DNA of 62,311 bases from positions 1-62,311 of the forward strand of contig NZ_JAAGNI010000172.1 of assembly GCF_010550605.1 (NCBI RefSeq), read 5' to 3'. The notes below the pieces were generated by a model, which saw only the letters and a program-made list of their open reading frames with translations, was not told the DNA's origin and made no database searches. The translations under genes were made by a program, and so were the position numbers. The stretch is from Streptomyces sp. SID9727 (GTDB lineage: Bacteria; Actinomycetota; Actinomycetes; Streptomycetales; Streptomycetaceae). This document shows, in pieces, positions 1-8,232 of this stretch (within the stretch, counting starts at the first letter, position 1; each line of letters starts with the position of its first letter).

Positions 1-311
1 TTCTGCCCGCTCTCCACGGCGCGGACGGCCGCCAGCAGATCGGCCGCGGTCCCGCTCAGCTTCCCCCCGGCCTCGATGGGCCCGTCCTTCTCGGCCTTCC
101 GCTTCTCGATCCGCTCCCGCAGCTCCCGCTGAGCGGCGATCTCGGCCTCGGCCTCGGACACCGCGGGGGCACCTTCGGCGCCGACCTCGTCGCCGGTGCC
201 CGCCGGGGCGTCCTCGGCGGCGGGGGTGCCGCCCGGGTCCGTCGCGTCGGCGGCGGCCGGGTCGGCGGCGGTGTCGGCGCCGGGGGACTCCCCCCGGGGT
301 AGCGCGGTCAC
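1..311 (-). CDS. Unidentified protein, N-terminal part (gene runs off the left edge)
   Basis: This reading frame starts at GTG 311 and stays open to the window edge. The GTG overlaps the TGA stop of the aldo/keto reductase gene by 4 bases (GTGA), so the two are translationally coupled. About 103 residues are visible. The first ~55 are a low-complexity Ala/Pro/Gly/Asp/Glu stretch. A charged, probably helical segment rich in Glu, Arg and Lys follows, ending in a motif like KLSGTAADLLAAVRAVESG. No domain can be assigned from this part. I vaguely recall streptomycete helix-hairpin-helix proteins with such an N-terminus next to this reductase, but nothing in the window confirms it. Confidence 0.6.
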   Translation of the reverse strand, partial: MTALPRGESPGADTAADPAAADATDPGGTPAAEDAPAGTGDEVGAEGAPAVSEAEAEIAAQRELRERIEKRKAEKDGPIEAGGKLSGTAADLLAAVRAVESGQ

Positions 312-1291
312 AGCGTGCTCCAGTCCTGGTCGGGATAGCGGTGCACGGGCGCCGACACATCGTCCAGCGCCTGGCAGATCTCGTCAGGAAGACTAAGCGC
401 CTCCACTGACAACGCCTCCGTCAGCTGCTGCGCGTTGCGCGCGCCGACGATCGGGGCCGCCACCCCGGGCCGGTCCCGGACCCAGGCCAGCGCGACCTGT
501 ACGGGCGTGGTGGCCAGCCCGTCGGCGGCGGTCGACACCGCGTCCACGACGCGGCTCGCCGCATCGTCCAGGTACGGCTCCACGAAGGGGGCCAGCAGCT
601 CGGACGCGCCGCGCGAGCCGGCCGGTGTCCCCGTGCGGTACTTGCCGGTCAGCACGCCCCGGCCCAGGGGCGACGAGGGCAGCAGGCCGACGCCGAGGTC
701 GAGCGCGGCGGGCAGCACCTCGCGCTCCACGCCGCGCTGGAGCAGCGAGTACTCCATCTGCGTCGCGGCGAGCCGGGTCCGTGCCCCGGGCGCGGCGAGC
801 TGCCAGGTCGCGGCCTTCGCGAGCTGCCAGCCGCAGAAGCCGGACACCCCGGCGTACCGGGCGCGCCCGGAGGTCACCGCGAGGTCCAGTGCCTGGAGCG
901 TCTCCTCCAGCGGGGTCTCCGGGTCGAACGCGTGGAGCTGCCACAGGTCCACGTAGTCCGTGCCGAGCCGGCTCAGCGAGGCGTCGAGGGCCGCCAGCAG
1001 GTGCCCGCGCGAGGCGTCGACCCTGCGGTACGGGTCGGCGACGCTGCCCGCCTTGGTCGCGATGACCAGGTCGCGCCTGGGCACCAGGCCGTCCACGAGC
1101 CGCCCGAGCAGGTACTCGGCCTCGCCGCCGCCGTACACGTCGGCCGTGTCGACCAGCGTGCCGCCCGCCTCCCAGAACACCTTCAGCTGCTCGGCAGCGT
1201 CGTGCTCGTCGGTGTCCCGGCCCCAGGTGAGGGTGCCGAGCCCGATCCTGGACACACGAAGGCCGGTGCGGCCCAGATGCCTCTGCTCCAT
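308..1291 (-). CDS. Aldo/keto reductase
   Basis: A 327-residue protein, the usual length for the family, expected to be a cytosolic NADPH-dependent carbonyl reductase with a TIM-barrel fold. It begins MEQRHLGRTGLRVSRIGLGT, the typical AKR start. It carries the cofactor/active-site segment GTLVDTADVYGGGEAEYLLG (Asp and Tyr of the tetrad), then VIATKAG (Lys) and LWQLHAFD (His). The C-terminal part has PIVGARNAQQL, the nucleotide-binding Arg/Asn region. The substrate cannot be predicted. It is upstream of, and overlaps by 4 bases, the cut-off gene at the left edge. The 142-base gap to the divergent LLM oxidoreductase probably holds both promoters. Confidence 0.93.
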   Translation of the reverse strand: MEQRHLGRTGLRVSRIGLGTLTWGRDTDEHDAAEQLKVFWEAGGTLVDTADVYGGGEAEYLLGRLVDGLVPRRDLVIATKAGSVADPYRRVDASRGHLLAALDASLSRLGTDYVDLWQLHAFDPETPLEETLQALDLAVTSGRARYAGVSGFCGWQLAKAATWQLAAPGARTRLAATQMEYSLLQRGVEREVLPAALDLGVGLLPSSPLGRGVLTGKYRTGTPAGSRGASELLAPFVEPYLDDAASRVVDAVSTAADGLATTPVQVALAWVRDRPGVAAPIVGARNAQQLTEALSVEALSLPDEICQALDDVSAPVHRYPDQDWSTL

Positions 1292-1433
1292 GGGCGCTGA
1301 GATTACTGGTCACGGGCGCACGCGACGCAGGGCTGTGGACGACCGGCGCGTGGGGCCGCCCCCTGCCGGACCGGCCTCCCGCGCGCTAGAGTCCGGAACT
1401 CAGGGACGTTACTGATCGGTAAGGGGTTCGGCT

Positions 1434-2483
1434 ATGCGGCTCGGCATCAATCTCGGCTACTGGGGCGCGGGGATGGACGGCGACAACCTCGCCGTCGCGC
1501 AGGAGGCCGACCGGCTCGGCTACGACGTCTGCTGGGCGGCCGAGGCGTACGGCTCCGACGCGCCGACCGTGCTGGCCTGGGTGGCCGCCCAGACGGAGTC
1601 CATCGACGTCGGCTCGGCCATCCTCCAGATCCCCGCGCGCCAGCCCGCGATGGCGGCCATGACGGCGGCGACCCTCGACTCGCTGTCCGGCGGCCGGTTC
1701 CGTCTCGGCCTCGGCGTGTCGGGCCCGCAGGTCTCCGAGGGCTGGTACGGCGTCAAGTTCGACAAGCCGCTGGCCCGCACCCGTGAGTACGTCGACATCG
1801 TCCGCAAGGCGATGACCCGCGAGCGGCTTTCGTACGAGGGGGAGCACTGGACGCTCCCGCTGCCGGACGGCCCCGGCAAGCCGCTCAAGCTGACCGTGCA
1901 CCCGCAGCGCGAGCACATTCCGCTCTACATCGCCGCGATCGGCCCGAAGAACCTGGAGCAGACCGGCGAGATCGCCGACGGCGCCCTGCTGATCTTCCCG
2001 TCGGCCGAGCACCTGGAGGAGACCGCGGTCAGCCATCTGCGGGCCGGCCGGGAGAAGGCCGGGAAGACGATGGAGGGCTTCGACGTCTGCCCGACCGTGC
2101 CGCTCGCCGTCGGCGACGACATCCCCGGCCTCGCGGACATGTTCCGCCCGTACACCGCGCTGTACGTCGGCGGCATGGGCAGCGCGAAGCAGAACTTCTA
2201 CAACCGGCTCGCCCAGCGCATGGGGTACGAGAAGGAGGCCGCCGAGATCCAGGAGAAGTACCTCTCCGGCGACAAGAGCGGCGCGGCGGCCGCCGTACCG
2301 CACCAGCTGATCGACCAGACCACGCTGCTCGGCTCCGTGGACCGCATCGCCGAGCGCATGCAGGCGTACGCGGAGGTGGGGGTCACGACGCTGACCCTCG
2401 CGCCGGCCGGCTTCACGCTCGACGAGCGGATCACCGCCCTCCGGGCCGGCACGGACGCCCTGGAACGGGCCGGGCTCGCCTAA
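1434..2483 (+). CDS. LLM-class F420-dependent oxidoreductase
   Basis: A 349-residue luciferase-like monooxygenase family protein. It begins MRLGINLGYWGAG and has the family hallmarks: AVAQEADRLGYDVCWAAEAYG, a conserved barrel strand with VGSAILQIPARQPA, and GRFRLGLGVSGPQVSEGWYG. In actinobacteria this branch normally uses reduced coenzyme F420 rather than FMN; this is family knowledge, not something seen here. The ATG at 1434 is preceded by a plausible GGTAAGG site, and TAGAGT near 1387 could be a -10 box. The gene stands alone, with a strong hairpin just downstream. The substrate is unknown. Confidence 0.9.
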   Translation: MRLGINLGYWGAGMDGDNLAVAQEADRLGYDVCWAAEAYGSDAPTVLAWVAAQTESIDVGSAILQIPARQPAMAAMTAATLDSLSGGRFRLGLGVSGPQVSEGWYGVKFDKPLARTREYVDIVRKAMTRERLSYEGEHWTLPLPDGPGKPLKLTVHPQREHIPLYIAAIGPKNLEQTGEIADGALLIFPSAEHLEETAVSHLRAGREKAGKTMEGFDVCPTVPLAVGDDIPGLADMFRPYTALYVGGMGSAKQNFYNRLAQRMGYEKEAAEIQEKYLSGDKSGAAAAVPHQLIDQTTLLGSVDRIAERMQAYAEVGVTTLTLAPAGFTLDERITALRAGTDALERAGLA

Positions 2484-2506
2484 GGGCTGTCCCGCAGAAG
2501 CTCTGC

Positions 2507-2546
2507 GGCCGTGGTGGGGGCTCGGGGGGTCCTCCCCGCCACGGCC
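2507..2546 (+). terminator. Hairpin after the LLM oxidoreductase gene
   Basis: Arms 2507-2519 and 2534-2546 pair over 13 bases with one G-T wobble around a 14-base loop. There is no T-run. The hairpin begins 23 bases after the stop codon, as intrinsic-type terminators often do in high-GC genomes. Confidence 0.6.
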
Positions 2547-2712
2547 GTCACGGGGAACAACGCGCCCGGTGCGGCGGGGTTACGGGTCCATGCGGAAACG
2601 GTTCGCCCGCCCCGGCGTCACCCGTCCGGCCCAGCCGCCGCCCGCTCCTGTTGCCCGCCCCCGCCCGGCGCCGTTGACTGGCGCTCGGCGACGCCGCACG
2701 GAGGTGGCAGTG

Positions 2713-3501
2713 ATGCTCTCGGCAAAGAACCTGTTCCAGGAGATCCTCGACAACGACGACTCGTTCCGGCTGTTCTGCTCCATCGCGGCCAGCGGGGAGT
2801 CGCAGGGCGGCTGGGAGAACGGCCGCATCGCGGCCCTCGTCCCCGCGAGCCAGCGCCCGCTGGCCCCCAAGATCGCCCGGCACGGCGCCGACGAGGACAA
2901 GCACGGCAGGATCTTCAACGCCCTGCTCAAGAAGCGCGGCCTGCATCCCGCGCCCGTCCCCCCGGACACCGACTACACGATGCTCCTGGAGCGCCACGGC
3001 ATCGGACTCGCGCACGAGCAGCTGCGCCGCGACGAGCCCCTGACCGAGCGCGACATCATCACGTATCTGGCCCACAGCCGGGTCACCGAGCAGCGCGCGT
3101 CCGAGCAGATGCGGCTGCTGAACAGGCATTTCGCGGACCACCCCGAGCTCGGCCGGGCGGTCCGGATGATCTCCGCCGACGAGGACAACCACCTCGCGTA
3201 CTGCCACGAGGAGCTGCTGCGCTTCGCGCGGACCGGGCACGGCCGCACGATCCAGCGCATCCTGCGCGAGTGCGCGCTCGCCGAGATCCGGATCTACCGC
3301 GACGTCAGCCTCGCCGTCATGGATCACATGGGCCGGGTGCTCGGCTGGTCCCGGGCGAAGGCCGGGGTGCTCGCCGCGGGCATCCACGCCATGTACGCGT
3401 ACGAACGCCTCGGCGGCTGGCGGCGCATGGTCAGCCTGGCACCGCCCGCCCGGCGCGACGCCCTCGGCGGACCCGCGACGCCCGCGGCCGAGTACGCCTG
3501 A
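2713..3501 (+). CDS. Ferritin-like diiron domain protein
   Basis: A 262-residue, largely helical protein beginning MLSAKNLFQEILDNDDSFRL. Two E-x-x-H motifs can be seen, one in GADEDKHGR (about residue 60) and one in SADEDNHLAY (about residue 160). With surrounding Glu residues this is the iron-ligand pattern of ferritin-like diiron proteins. Rather than storing iron it may be a small diiron oxygenase or tRNA-hydroxylase-like enzyme; the reaction is not evident. The ATG at 2713 was chosen because GGAGG at 2700-2704 lies 8 bases upstream. GTG 2710 is the neighbouring alternative, and longer upstream starts lack a ribosome site. It converges with corA, only 14 bases away. Confidence 0.8.
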   Translation: MLSAKNLFQEILDNDDSFRLFCSIAASGESQGGWENGRIAALVPASQRPLAPKIARHGADEDKHGRIFNALLKKRGLHPAPVPPDTDYTMLLERHGIGLAHEQLRRDEPLTERDIITYLAHSRVTEQRASEQMRLLNRHFADHPELGRAVRMISADEDNHLAYCHEELLRFARTGHGRTIQRILRECALAEIRIYRDVSLAVMDHMGRVLGWSRAKAGVLAAGIHAMYAYERLGGWRRMVSLAPPARRDALGGPATPAAEYA

Positions 3502-3515
3502 GACCCGGGGGCGCG

Positions 3516-4511
3516 CTACAGCCAGCCGCGCCGCTTGAACTGGCGGTACAGGCCCACGACCGCGCCCGCCATCAGCAGCAGCACCAACGGGTAGGAGCCG
3601 ACCCACCGCAGCTCCGGCATGTGCTCGAAGTTCATGCCGTAGATCCCCGCGACCATCGTCGGCACCGCGGCCATCGCCGCCCAGGCCGAGATCTTGCGCA
3701 TGTCGTCGTTCTGCCGCACCCCCATCTGCGCGAGATGCGCGGACAGGATGTCGGACAGCAGCCGGTCGAGCCCCTCCACCTGCTCGTTCGCCCGGGTCAG
3801 GTGGTCCTGTACGTCCCGGAAGAACGGCTGCGCGTGCTTCTGGACGAACGGCACCCCGGCGCTCGCCAGCCGGGCCATCGGCGCGGACAGCGGGACCGTC
3901 GCCCGGCGGAACTCCAGCACCTGGCGCTTGAAGGTGTAGATGCGGGCCGCGGTGTTCTTGGAGTCGTCCGTACCGCTCGGTGCGAAGACCTGCGTCTCCA
4001 GCTCCTCCAGGTCGACCTGGAGCTCGCCCGCCACGTCTATGTAGTGGTCCACGATCGCGTCGCTCACCGCGTACAGGACCGCCGTCGGCCCGTGCTTCAG
4101 CACTTCCCGGTCGGCCTCCAGGCGACGGCGTACGGCCGCGAGCGGCGCGCCCTCGCCGTGCCGCACGGTCACGACGAACGAGTCGCCCATGAACACCATC
4201 AGCTCGTGCGTGGTGACCGTGTCGCTGTCGTGGTCGTACAGGACCGGCTTGATCACCGCGAACAGCGAGTCGTCGTACACCTCCAGCTTCGGCCGCTGGT
4301 GGGCGGAGAGGGCGTCCTCCACGGCCAGCGGATGCAGGCCGAACTCGTTGCTGACGAGGTCGAACTCCTTCTCCGTCGGTTCGTGCAGGCCGATCCAGAG
4401 GAACGCGTCGCCGGACTCCCGCGCCTGGGCGAGCGCGTCGGAGAAGTCGGCGGGGCCCTCGGTCCGGCGTCCGTCGCGGTAGATGGCGCAGTCGACAATC
4501 ACGGCGCGCAT
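3516..4511 (-). CDS. corA: CorA-type magnesium/cobalt transporter
   Basis: A 331-residue inner-membrane protein of the CorA/MIT family. The cytoplasmic N-terminal domain covers about 1-265, including LEELETQVF and a long helix with AHLAQMGVRQNDDMRKISAW. Two C-terminal membrane helices follow. The signature YGMNFEHMPE (the GMN selectivity motif) lies between them, and the protein ends in a basic cytosolic tail. The ATG at 4511 was chosen over longer in-frame starts because it has AGGGAAG just upstream and gives the normal CorA length. It is transcribed away from the histidine phosphatase gene; the 74-base gap must hold both promoters. Confidence 0.93.
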   Translation of the reverse strand: MRAVIVDCAIYRDGRRTEGPADFSDALAQARESGDAFLWIGLHEPTEKEFDLVSNEFGLHPLAVEDALSAHQRPKLEVYDDSLFAVIKPVLYDHDSDTVTTHELMVFMGDSFVVTVRHGEGAPLAAVRRRLEADREVLKHGPTAVLYAVSDAIVDHYIDVAGELQVDLEELETQVFAPSGTDDSKNTAARIYTFKRQVLEFRRATVPLSAPMARLASAGVPFVQKHAQPFFRDVQDHLTRANEQVEGLDRLLSDILSAHLAQMGVRQNDDMRKISAWAAMAAVPTMVAGIYGMNFEHMPELRWVGSYPLVLLLMAGAVVGLYRQFKRRGWL

Positions 4512-4585
4512 TCTTCCCTGCTTCGGGCCCGGTATGCACCATTGGCCCCGCCGGGAGACCGGGCCGCGCCCGTACGCTGGACGCC

Positions 4586-5284
4586 ATGCCCACCCTGATC
4601 CTCGTACGCCACGGACGCTCGACCGCCAACACGGCGGCGGTGCTCGCGGGCCGGACCCCCGGCGTCGCCCTCGACGAGCGCGGCGCCGCACAGGCCGCCG
4701 CGCTCCCCGGACGACTGGCCGCACTGCCGCTCGCCGCCGCCGTCAGCAGCCCCCTGCAACGCTGCCGGGAGACCCTGGAACCCCTGCTGGCCGCCCGCCC
4801 GGACCTGCCGCTGCACGTGGAGGACCGGATCAGCGAGTGCGACTACGGCGACTGGTCGGGCCGCAAGCTCGCCGAACTCACCGACGAACCGCTGATGACC
4901 GTGGTCCAGCAGCACCCCTCCGCCGCCGCGTTCCCCGGCGGCGAGTCGATGCGCGCGATGCAGGCCCGCGCCGTCGACGCCGTACGGGAGTGGAACGCGC
5001 GGATCGAGGCGGAGCACGGCGAGAACGCCGTCTACGTCATGTGCTCGCACGGCGACATCATCAAGTCCCTGGTCGCCGACGCGCTCGGCATGCACCTGGA
5101 CCTGTTCCAGCGCCTCCACGCCGACCCGTGCTCGGTCACCGCGATCCGCTACACGAGGCTCCGCCCCTATCTGCTGCGCCTCGGCGACACGGGCGACCTC
5201 GCCGGACTCGCGCCCGGCGAACCGGTTCCGGACGCCGCCGCCGGGCAGGACGCGACGGTAGGGGGCGGCGCTGGGGCGCCGTGA
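4586..5284 (+). CDS. Histidine phosphatase (MSMEG_4193-type phosphomutase family)
   Basis: A 232-residue protein of the phosphoglycerate mutase/histidine phosphatase superfamily. It begins MPTLILVRHGRSTAN, with the RHG phospho-histidine motif. It has SSPLQRCRETLEP (second Arg), ECDYGDWSGRKL (acidic residue), and MCSHGDIIKSL (second catalytic His). The last ~25 residues are Ala/Gly/Pro-rich. It heads a rightward run with DUF3090, the kinase-like protein and mshC. That linkage is, as I recall, widely conserved in actinobacteria and suggests a role near mycothiol or inositol-phosphate metabolism (inference). The real substrate is unknown. Confidence 0.88.
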   Translation: MPTLILVRHGRSTANTAAVLAGRTPGVALDERGAAQAAALPGRLAALPLAAAVSSPLQRCRETLEPLLAARPDLPLHVEDRISECDYGDWSGRKLAELTDEPLMTVVQQHPSAAAFPGGESMRAMQARAVDAVREWNARIEAEHGENAVYVMCSHGDIIKSLVADALGMHLDLFQRLHADPCSVTAIRYTRLRPYLLRLGDTGDLAGLAPGEPVPDAAAGQDATVGGGAGAP

Positions 5285-5377
5285 TCGCCGCGCGCAGTAG
5301 GGTGGACGCGCCGTAGAACGCTTTCCGAGGCTCCGGCCCACCCTCATCTGCCCGTCGACTCTCAAGGGAGACAGGAC

Positions 5378-5968
5378 GTGTCCCGTCAGGTGTTCCTCTA
5401 CGACCCCCCGGACCGTTTCGTGGCCGGCACGGTCGGGCTGCCTGGACGCCGTACGTTCTTCCTCCAGGCATCCTCAGGCGGACGTGTCACCAGCGTGGCC
5501 CTGGAGAAGACCCAGGTCGCCGCACTCGCCGAGCGCGTGGACGAACTGCTCGACGAGGTCGTACGCCGCACCAGCGGGAACTCCCCGGTGCCCGCCGTCG
5601 CCCCGATGGACGTCACGGACACCGCGCCGCTCGACGTCCCCGTCGAGGAGGAGTTCCGCGTCGGCACCATGGCGCTCGCCTGGGACGGCGAGGAGCAGCG
5701 CATGATCGTCGAGGCGCAGGCCCTGGTCGAGCTGGACGCCGAATCCGTCGAGGACCTGGCCGAGGCCGAGGAGCGGCTGCTCCAGGACGAGGAGAACGGC
5801 CCGCCGATGCTCCGCGTCCGGCTCACCGGCGCCCAGGCCCGCGCCTTCGCCAAGCGCGCCCTGGACGTGGTGAACGCCGGCCGCCCGCCCTGCCCGCTGT
5901 GCAGCCTGCCGCTCGACCCGGAAGGACACGTATGCCCGCGCCAGAACGGATACCGCCGGGGCGCCTGA
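5378..5968 (+). CDS. DUF3090 family protein
   Basis: A 196-residue protein of unknown function, starting at GTG 5378 after an AGGGAGA ribosome site. The N-terminal part ([20 protein letters not shown]) and [20 protein letters not shown] are typical of DUF3090. Its C-terminus has paired cysteines, [13 protein letters not shown] then [10 protein letters not shown], which look like a small zinc site; this is inference from C-x2-C plus C/H spacing. TAGGGT at 5299-5304 may be a -10 box. The 3' end overlaps the next gene by 37 bases, so translation of the two is probably coupled. Confidence 0.88.
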   Translation: MSRQVFLYDPPDRFVAGTVGLPGRRTFFLQASSGGRVTSVALEKTQVAALAERVDELLDEVVRRTSGNSPVPAVAPMDVTDTAPLDVPVEEEFRVGTMALAWDGEEQRMIVEAQALVELDAESVEDLAEAEERLLQDEENGPPMLRVRLTGAQARAFAKRALDVVNAGRPPCPLCSLPLDPEGHVCPRQNGYRRGA

Positions 5969-6771
5969 CCGACGCGGAGCAGGTCGCCCTGCTGACCGAG
6001 GGCACCCTCACCGTCCTCGGGCAGGTCCGCGGCGCGTCCAACGCGGTGCTGTACTGCTCCGTCGCCCACGGGGGCGAGGAGGCGTACTGCGTGTACAAGC
6101 CCGTGGCCGGCGAGCAGCCGCTCTGGGACTTCCCCGACGGCACCCTCGCCCAGCGCGAGGTGGCCGCCTACGAGGTCTCCGAGGCCATGGGCTGGGGCCT
6201 GGTCCCGCCGACCGTGCTGCGGGACGGGCCGTACGGCCGGGGCATGTGCCAGCTGTGGATCGAGGCCGAGGAACCGGGCGAGGACGAGCCGGGGCTGCTC
6301 GCGCTCGTCGAGGACGAGGAGCCCGGCGAGGGCTGGAAGGCCGTCGCGTTCGCCGAGGTGGGGGAGGGGAGGACCGCGCTGCTCGTGCACGCGGACGACC
6401 CCCGGCTGCGGCGGCTCGCCGTCCTGGACGCCGTCATCAACAACGGCGACCGCAAGGGCGGCCACCTGCTGCCCGCGCCCGGCGGCCGGCTCTACGGCAT
6501 CGACCACGGGGTGACCTTCAACGCCGACGACAAGCTGCGCACCCTGCTCTGGGGCTGGGCGGGCGAACCCCTGACCCCGGAAGCCGCCGAGGTCCTGGAC
6601 CGGCTGGCCGCGGAGCTGGAGCCGGGGGCCCCGCTGGTCACCCGGCTGGCCGAACTCATCACGCCGGCCGAGATCGAGGCCCTGCGGGCCCGCGTGGCCG
6701 GCCTGCGCACGACCGGGCTGCACCGGGAGCCCAGCGGCGAGTGGCCCGCCATCCCCTGGCCGCCCGTCTGA
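5932..6771 (+). CDS. SCO1664-family kinase-like protein
   Basis: A 279-residue protein. The start at ATG 5932 follows GGAAGGA with 7-8 bases spacing and lies inside the end of the DUF3090 gene. The fold looks like the PI3/4-kinase or HipA-like group. A lysine strand ([18 protein letters not shown]) is followed by [21 protein letters not shown] catalytic-loop-like [15 protein letters not shown] and a metal-loop-like YGIDHGVTF come later. These motifs suggest ATP binding and phosphotransfer, but no substrate is known. Its position between DUF3090 and mshC makes a function linked to mycothiol precursors worth considering (inference). Confidence 0.82.
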   Translation: MPAPERIPPGRLTDAEQVALLTEGTLTVLGQVRGASNAVLYCSVAHGGEEAYCVYKPVAGEQPLWDFPDGTLAQREVAAYEVSEAMGWGLVPPTVLRDGPYGRGMCQLWIEAEEPGEDEPGLLALVEDEEPGEGWKAVAFAEVGEGRTALLVHADDPRLRRLAVLDAVINNGDRKGGHLLPAPGGRLYGIDHGVTFNADDKLRTLLWGWAGEPLTPEAAEVLDRLAAELEPGAPLVTRLAELITPAEIEALRARVAGLRTTGLHREPSGEWPAIPWPPV

Positions 6772-6881
6772 CACCCGGCCCGCCCCGATGCACGCCGGAC
6801 GCGGCGGCGCAAGGGTGCCTCTTCGGTCAGGATCACCCCTCCGGTTCGTATCCGGAAGCCGCATCCGGTTACGCTCGTGGC

Positions 6882-8111
6882 ATGCATGCCTGGCCCGCTT
6901 CTGAGGTCCCCGCCCTGCCCGGCAAGGGCCGCGACCTTCGGATCCACGACACCGCGACCGGCGGACGGATCACCCTTGACCCCGGTCCCGTCGCCCGCAT
7001 CTACGTCTGCGGCATCACGCCGTACGACGCGACCCACATGGGTCATGCGGCGACCTACAACGCGTTCGACCTCGTGCAGCGCGTGTGGCTCGACACCAAG
7101 CGGCAGGTTCACTACGTCCAGAACGTGACGGACGTGGACGACCCGCTGCTGGAGCGGGCCGTACGCGACGGACAGGACTGGACCGAGCTCGCGGAGCGCG
7201 AGACGGCCCTGTTCCGGGAGGACATGACCGCGCTCCGGATGCTCCCGCCGCGCCACTACATCGGAGCCGTCGAGGCGATACCCGGCATCGTGCCGCTCGT
7301 GGAACGGCTCCGCGACGCGGGCGCCGCCTACGAGCTCGACGGCGACATCTACTTCTCCGTCGACACCGACCCGCACTTCGGCGGGGTCTCGAACCTCGAC
7401 GCCGAGGCGATGCGCCTGCTCTCCGCCGAACGCGGCGGCGACCCGGAGCGCCCCGGCAAGAAGAACCCGCTCGACCCCATGCTCTGGATGGCCGCCCGCG
7501 AGGGCGAGCCGAGCTGGGACGGCGGCTCGCTCGGCGCCGGCCGGCCCGGCTGGCACATCGAGTGCGTGGCCATCGCCCTCGACCACCTCGGCATGGGCTT
7601 CGACGTCCAGGGCGGCGGCTCCGACCTCGCCTTCCCGCACCACGAGATGGGCGCCTCGCACGCCCAGGTGCTGACCGGCGAGCACCCCTTCGCCCAGGCG
7701 TACGTGCACGCCGGGATGGTCGCCCTGGACGGCGAGAAGATGTCCAAGTCCAAGGGCAACCTCGTCTTCGTCTCCGCGCTGCGCCGCGACGGCGTGGACC
7801 CGGCCGCCATCCGCCTGGCGCTGCTCGCCCACCACTACCGCTCCGACTGGGAGTGGACGGACCAGGTGCTCGCCGACGCCGTGGCCCGGCTCGACCGCTG
7901 GCGCGCCGCCGTCTCCCGGCCCGACGGGCTGTCCGCCGACGCCCTGGTCGAGGAGGTCCGCGCGGCCCTCGCCGACGACCTGGACGCCCCGGCGGCGCTG
8001 GCCGCCGTCGACCGCTGGGCCGAGCGGCAGACCGCCGAGGGCGGTACGGACGAGGGGGCGCCCGGTCTCGTCTCCCGTACCGTGGACGCCCTCCTCGGTG
8101 TGGCCCTGTAG
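6882..8111 (+). CDS. mshC: Mycothiol ligase MshC
   Basis: A 409-residue enzyme that ligates L-cysteine to glucosaminyl-inositol using ATP, the third step of mycothiol synthesis in the cytosol. It is a class I cysteinyl-tRNA-synthetase paralogue without the tRNA-binding tail. Visible motifs are Cys43 (zinc/cysteine site) in [20 protein letters not shown], whose HMGH is the HIGH-type ATP motif, and KMSKS at about 286-290. Also present are [14 protein letters not shown] and [12 protein letters not shown] (zinc ligands). ATG 6882 gives the family length. The ribosome site is poor, and a -10-like TACGCT at about 6870 suggests its own promoter with a very short leader. A strong terminator follows. 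Confidence 0.95.
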   Translation: MHAWPASEVPALPGKGRDLRIHDTATGGRITLDPGPVARIYVCGITPYDATHMGHAATYNAFDLVQRVWLDTKRQVHYVQNVTDVDDPLLERAVRDGQDWTELAERETALFREDMTALRMLPPRHYIGAVEAIPGIVPLVERLRDAGAAYELDGDIYFSVDTDPHFGGVSNLDAEAMRLLSAERGGDPERPGKKNPLDPMLWMAAREGEPSWDGGSLGAGRPGWHIECVAIALDHLGMGFDVQGGGSDLAFPHHEMGASHAQVLTGEHPFAQAYVHAGMVALDGEKMSKSKGNLVFVSALRRDGVDPAAIRLALLAHHYRSDWEWTDQVLADAVARLDRWRAAVSRPDGLSADALVEEVRAALADDLDAPAALAAVDRWAERQTAEGGTDEGAPGLVSRTVDALLGVAL

Positions 8112-8147
8112 GTTTCTTCGCAACTCTCCGTCGCAGCAGCCGACTTC

Positions 8148-8192
8148 ACCGGCCCCGGACTTCTTCACGAAGTTCGGGGCCGGTTCCGTTTT
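8148..8192 (+). terminator. Intrinsic terminator after mshC
   Basis: Arms 8148-8162 and 8170-8184 pair over 15 bases with a single G-T wobble around a 7-base loop. A T-rich tail (TCCGTTTTG) follows. It closes the phosphatase-DUF3090-kinase-mshC unit. Confidence 0.8.
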
Positions 8193-8216
8193 GTCCATGG
8201 TCAAATGCTTGGTGCT

Positions 8217-8229
8217 GCGCTAAAAGCGC
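8217..8229 (+). promoter_or_regulatory. Small palindrome just before the GH31 start
   Basis: GCGCT-AAA-AGCGC is a perfect 5-3-5 inverted repeat ending 3 bases before the GH31 start codon. At this place it would cover the transcription or translation start, so it could be an operator. TTGTCC at 8191-8196 is a possible -35 box. No regulator gene is adjacent. Confidence 0.35.
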
Positions 8230-8232
8230 TCT

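Noticed and set aside
2548..4632. Very long reading frames opposite or out of frame with corA and neighbours (also 23657-28576, 36165-39824, 8242-11322)
   Set aside because: They have Arg/Gly/Ala-rich or repetitive composition, no domain signatures and no ribosome sites. They mirror real genes, as expected from GC-rich third codon positions.
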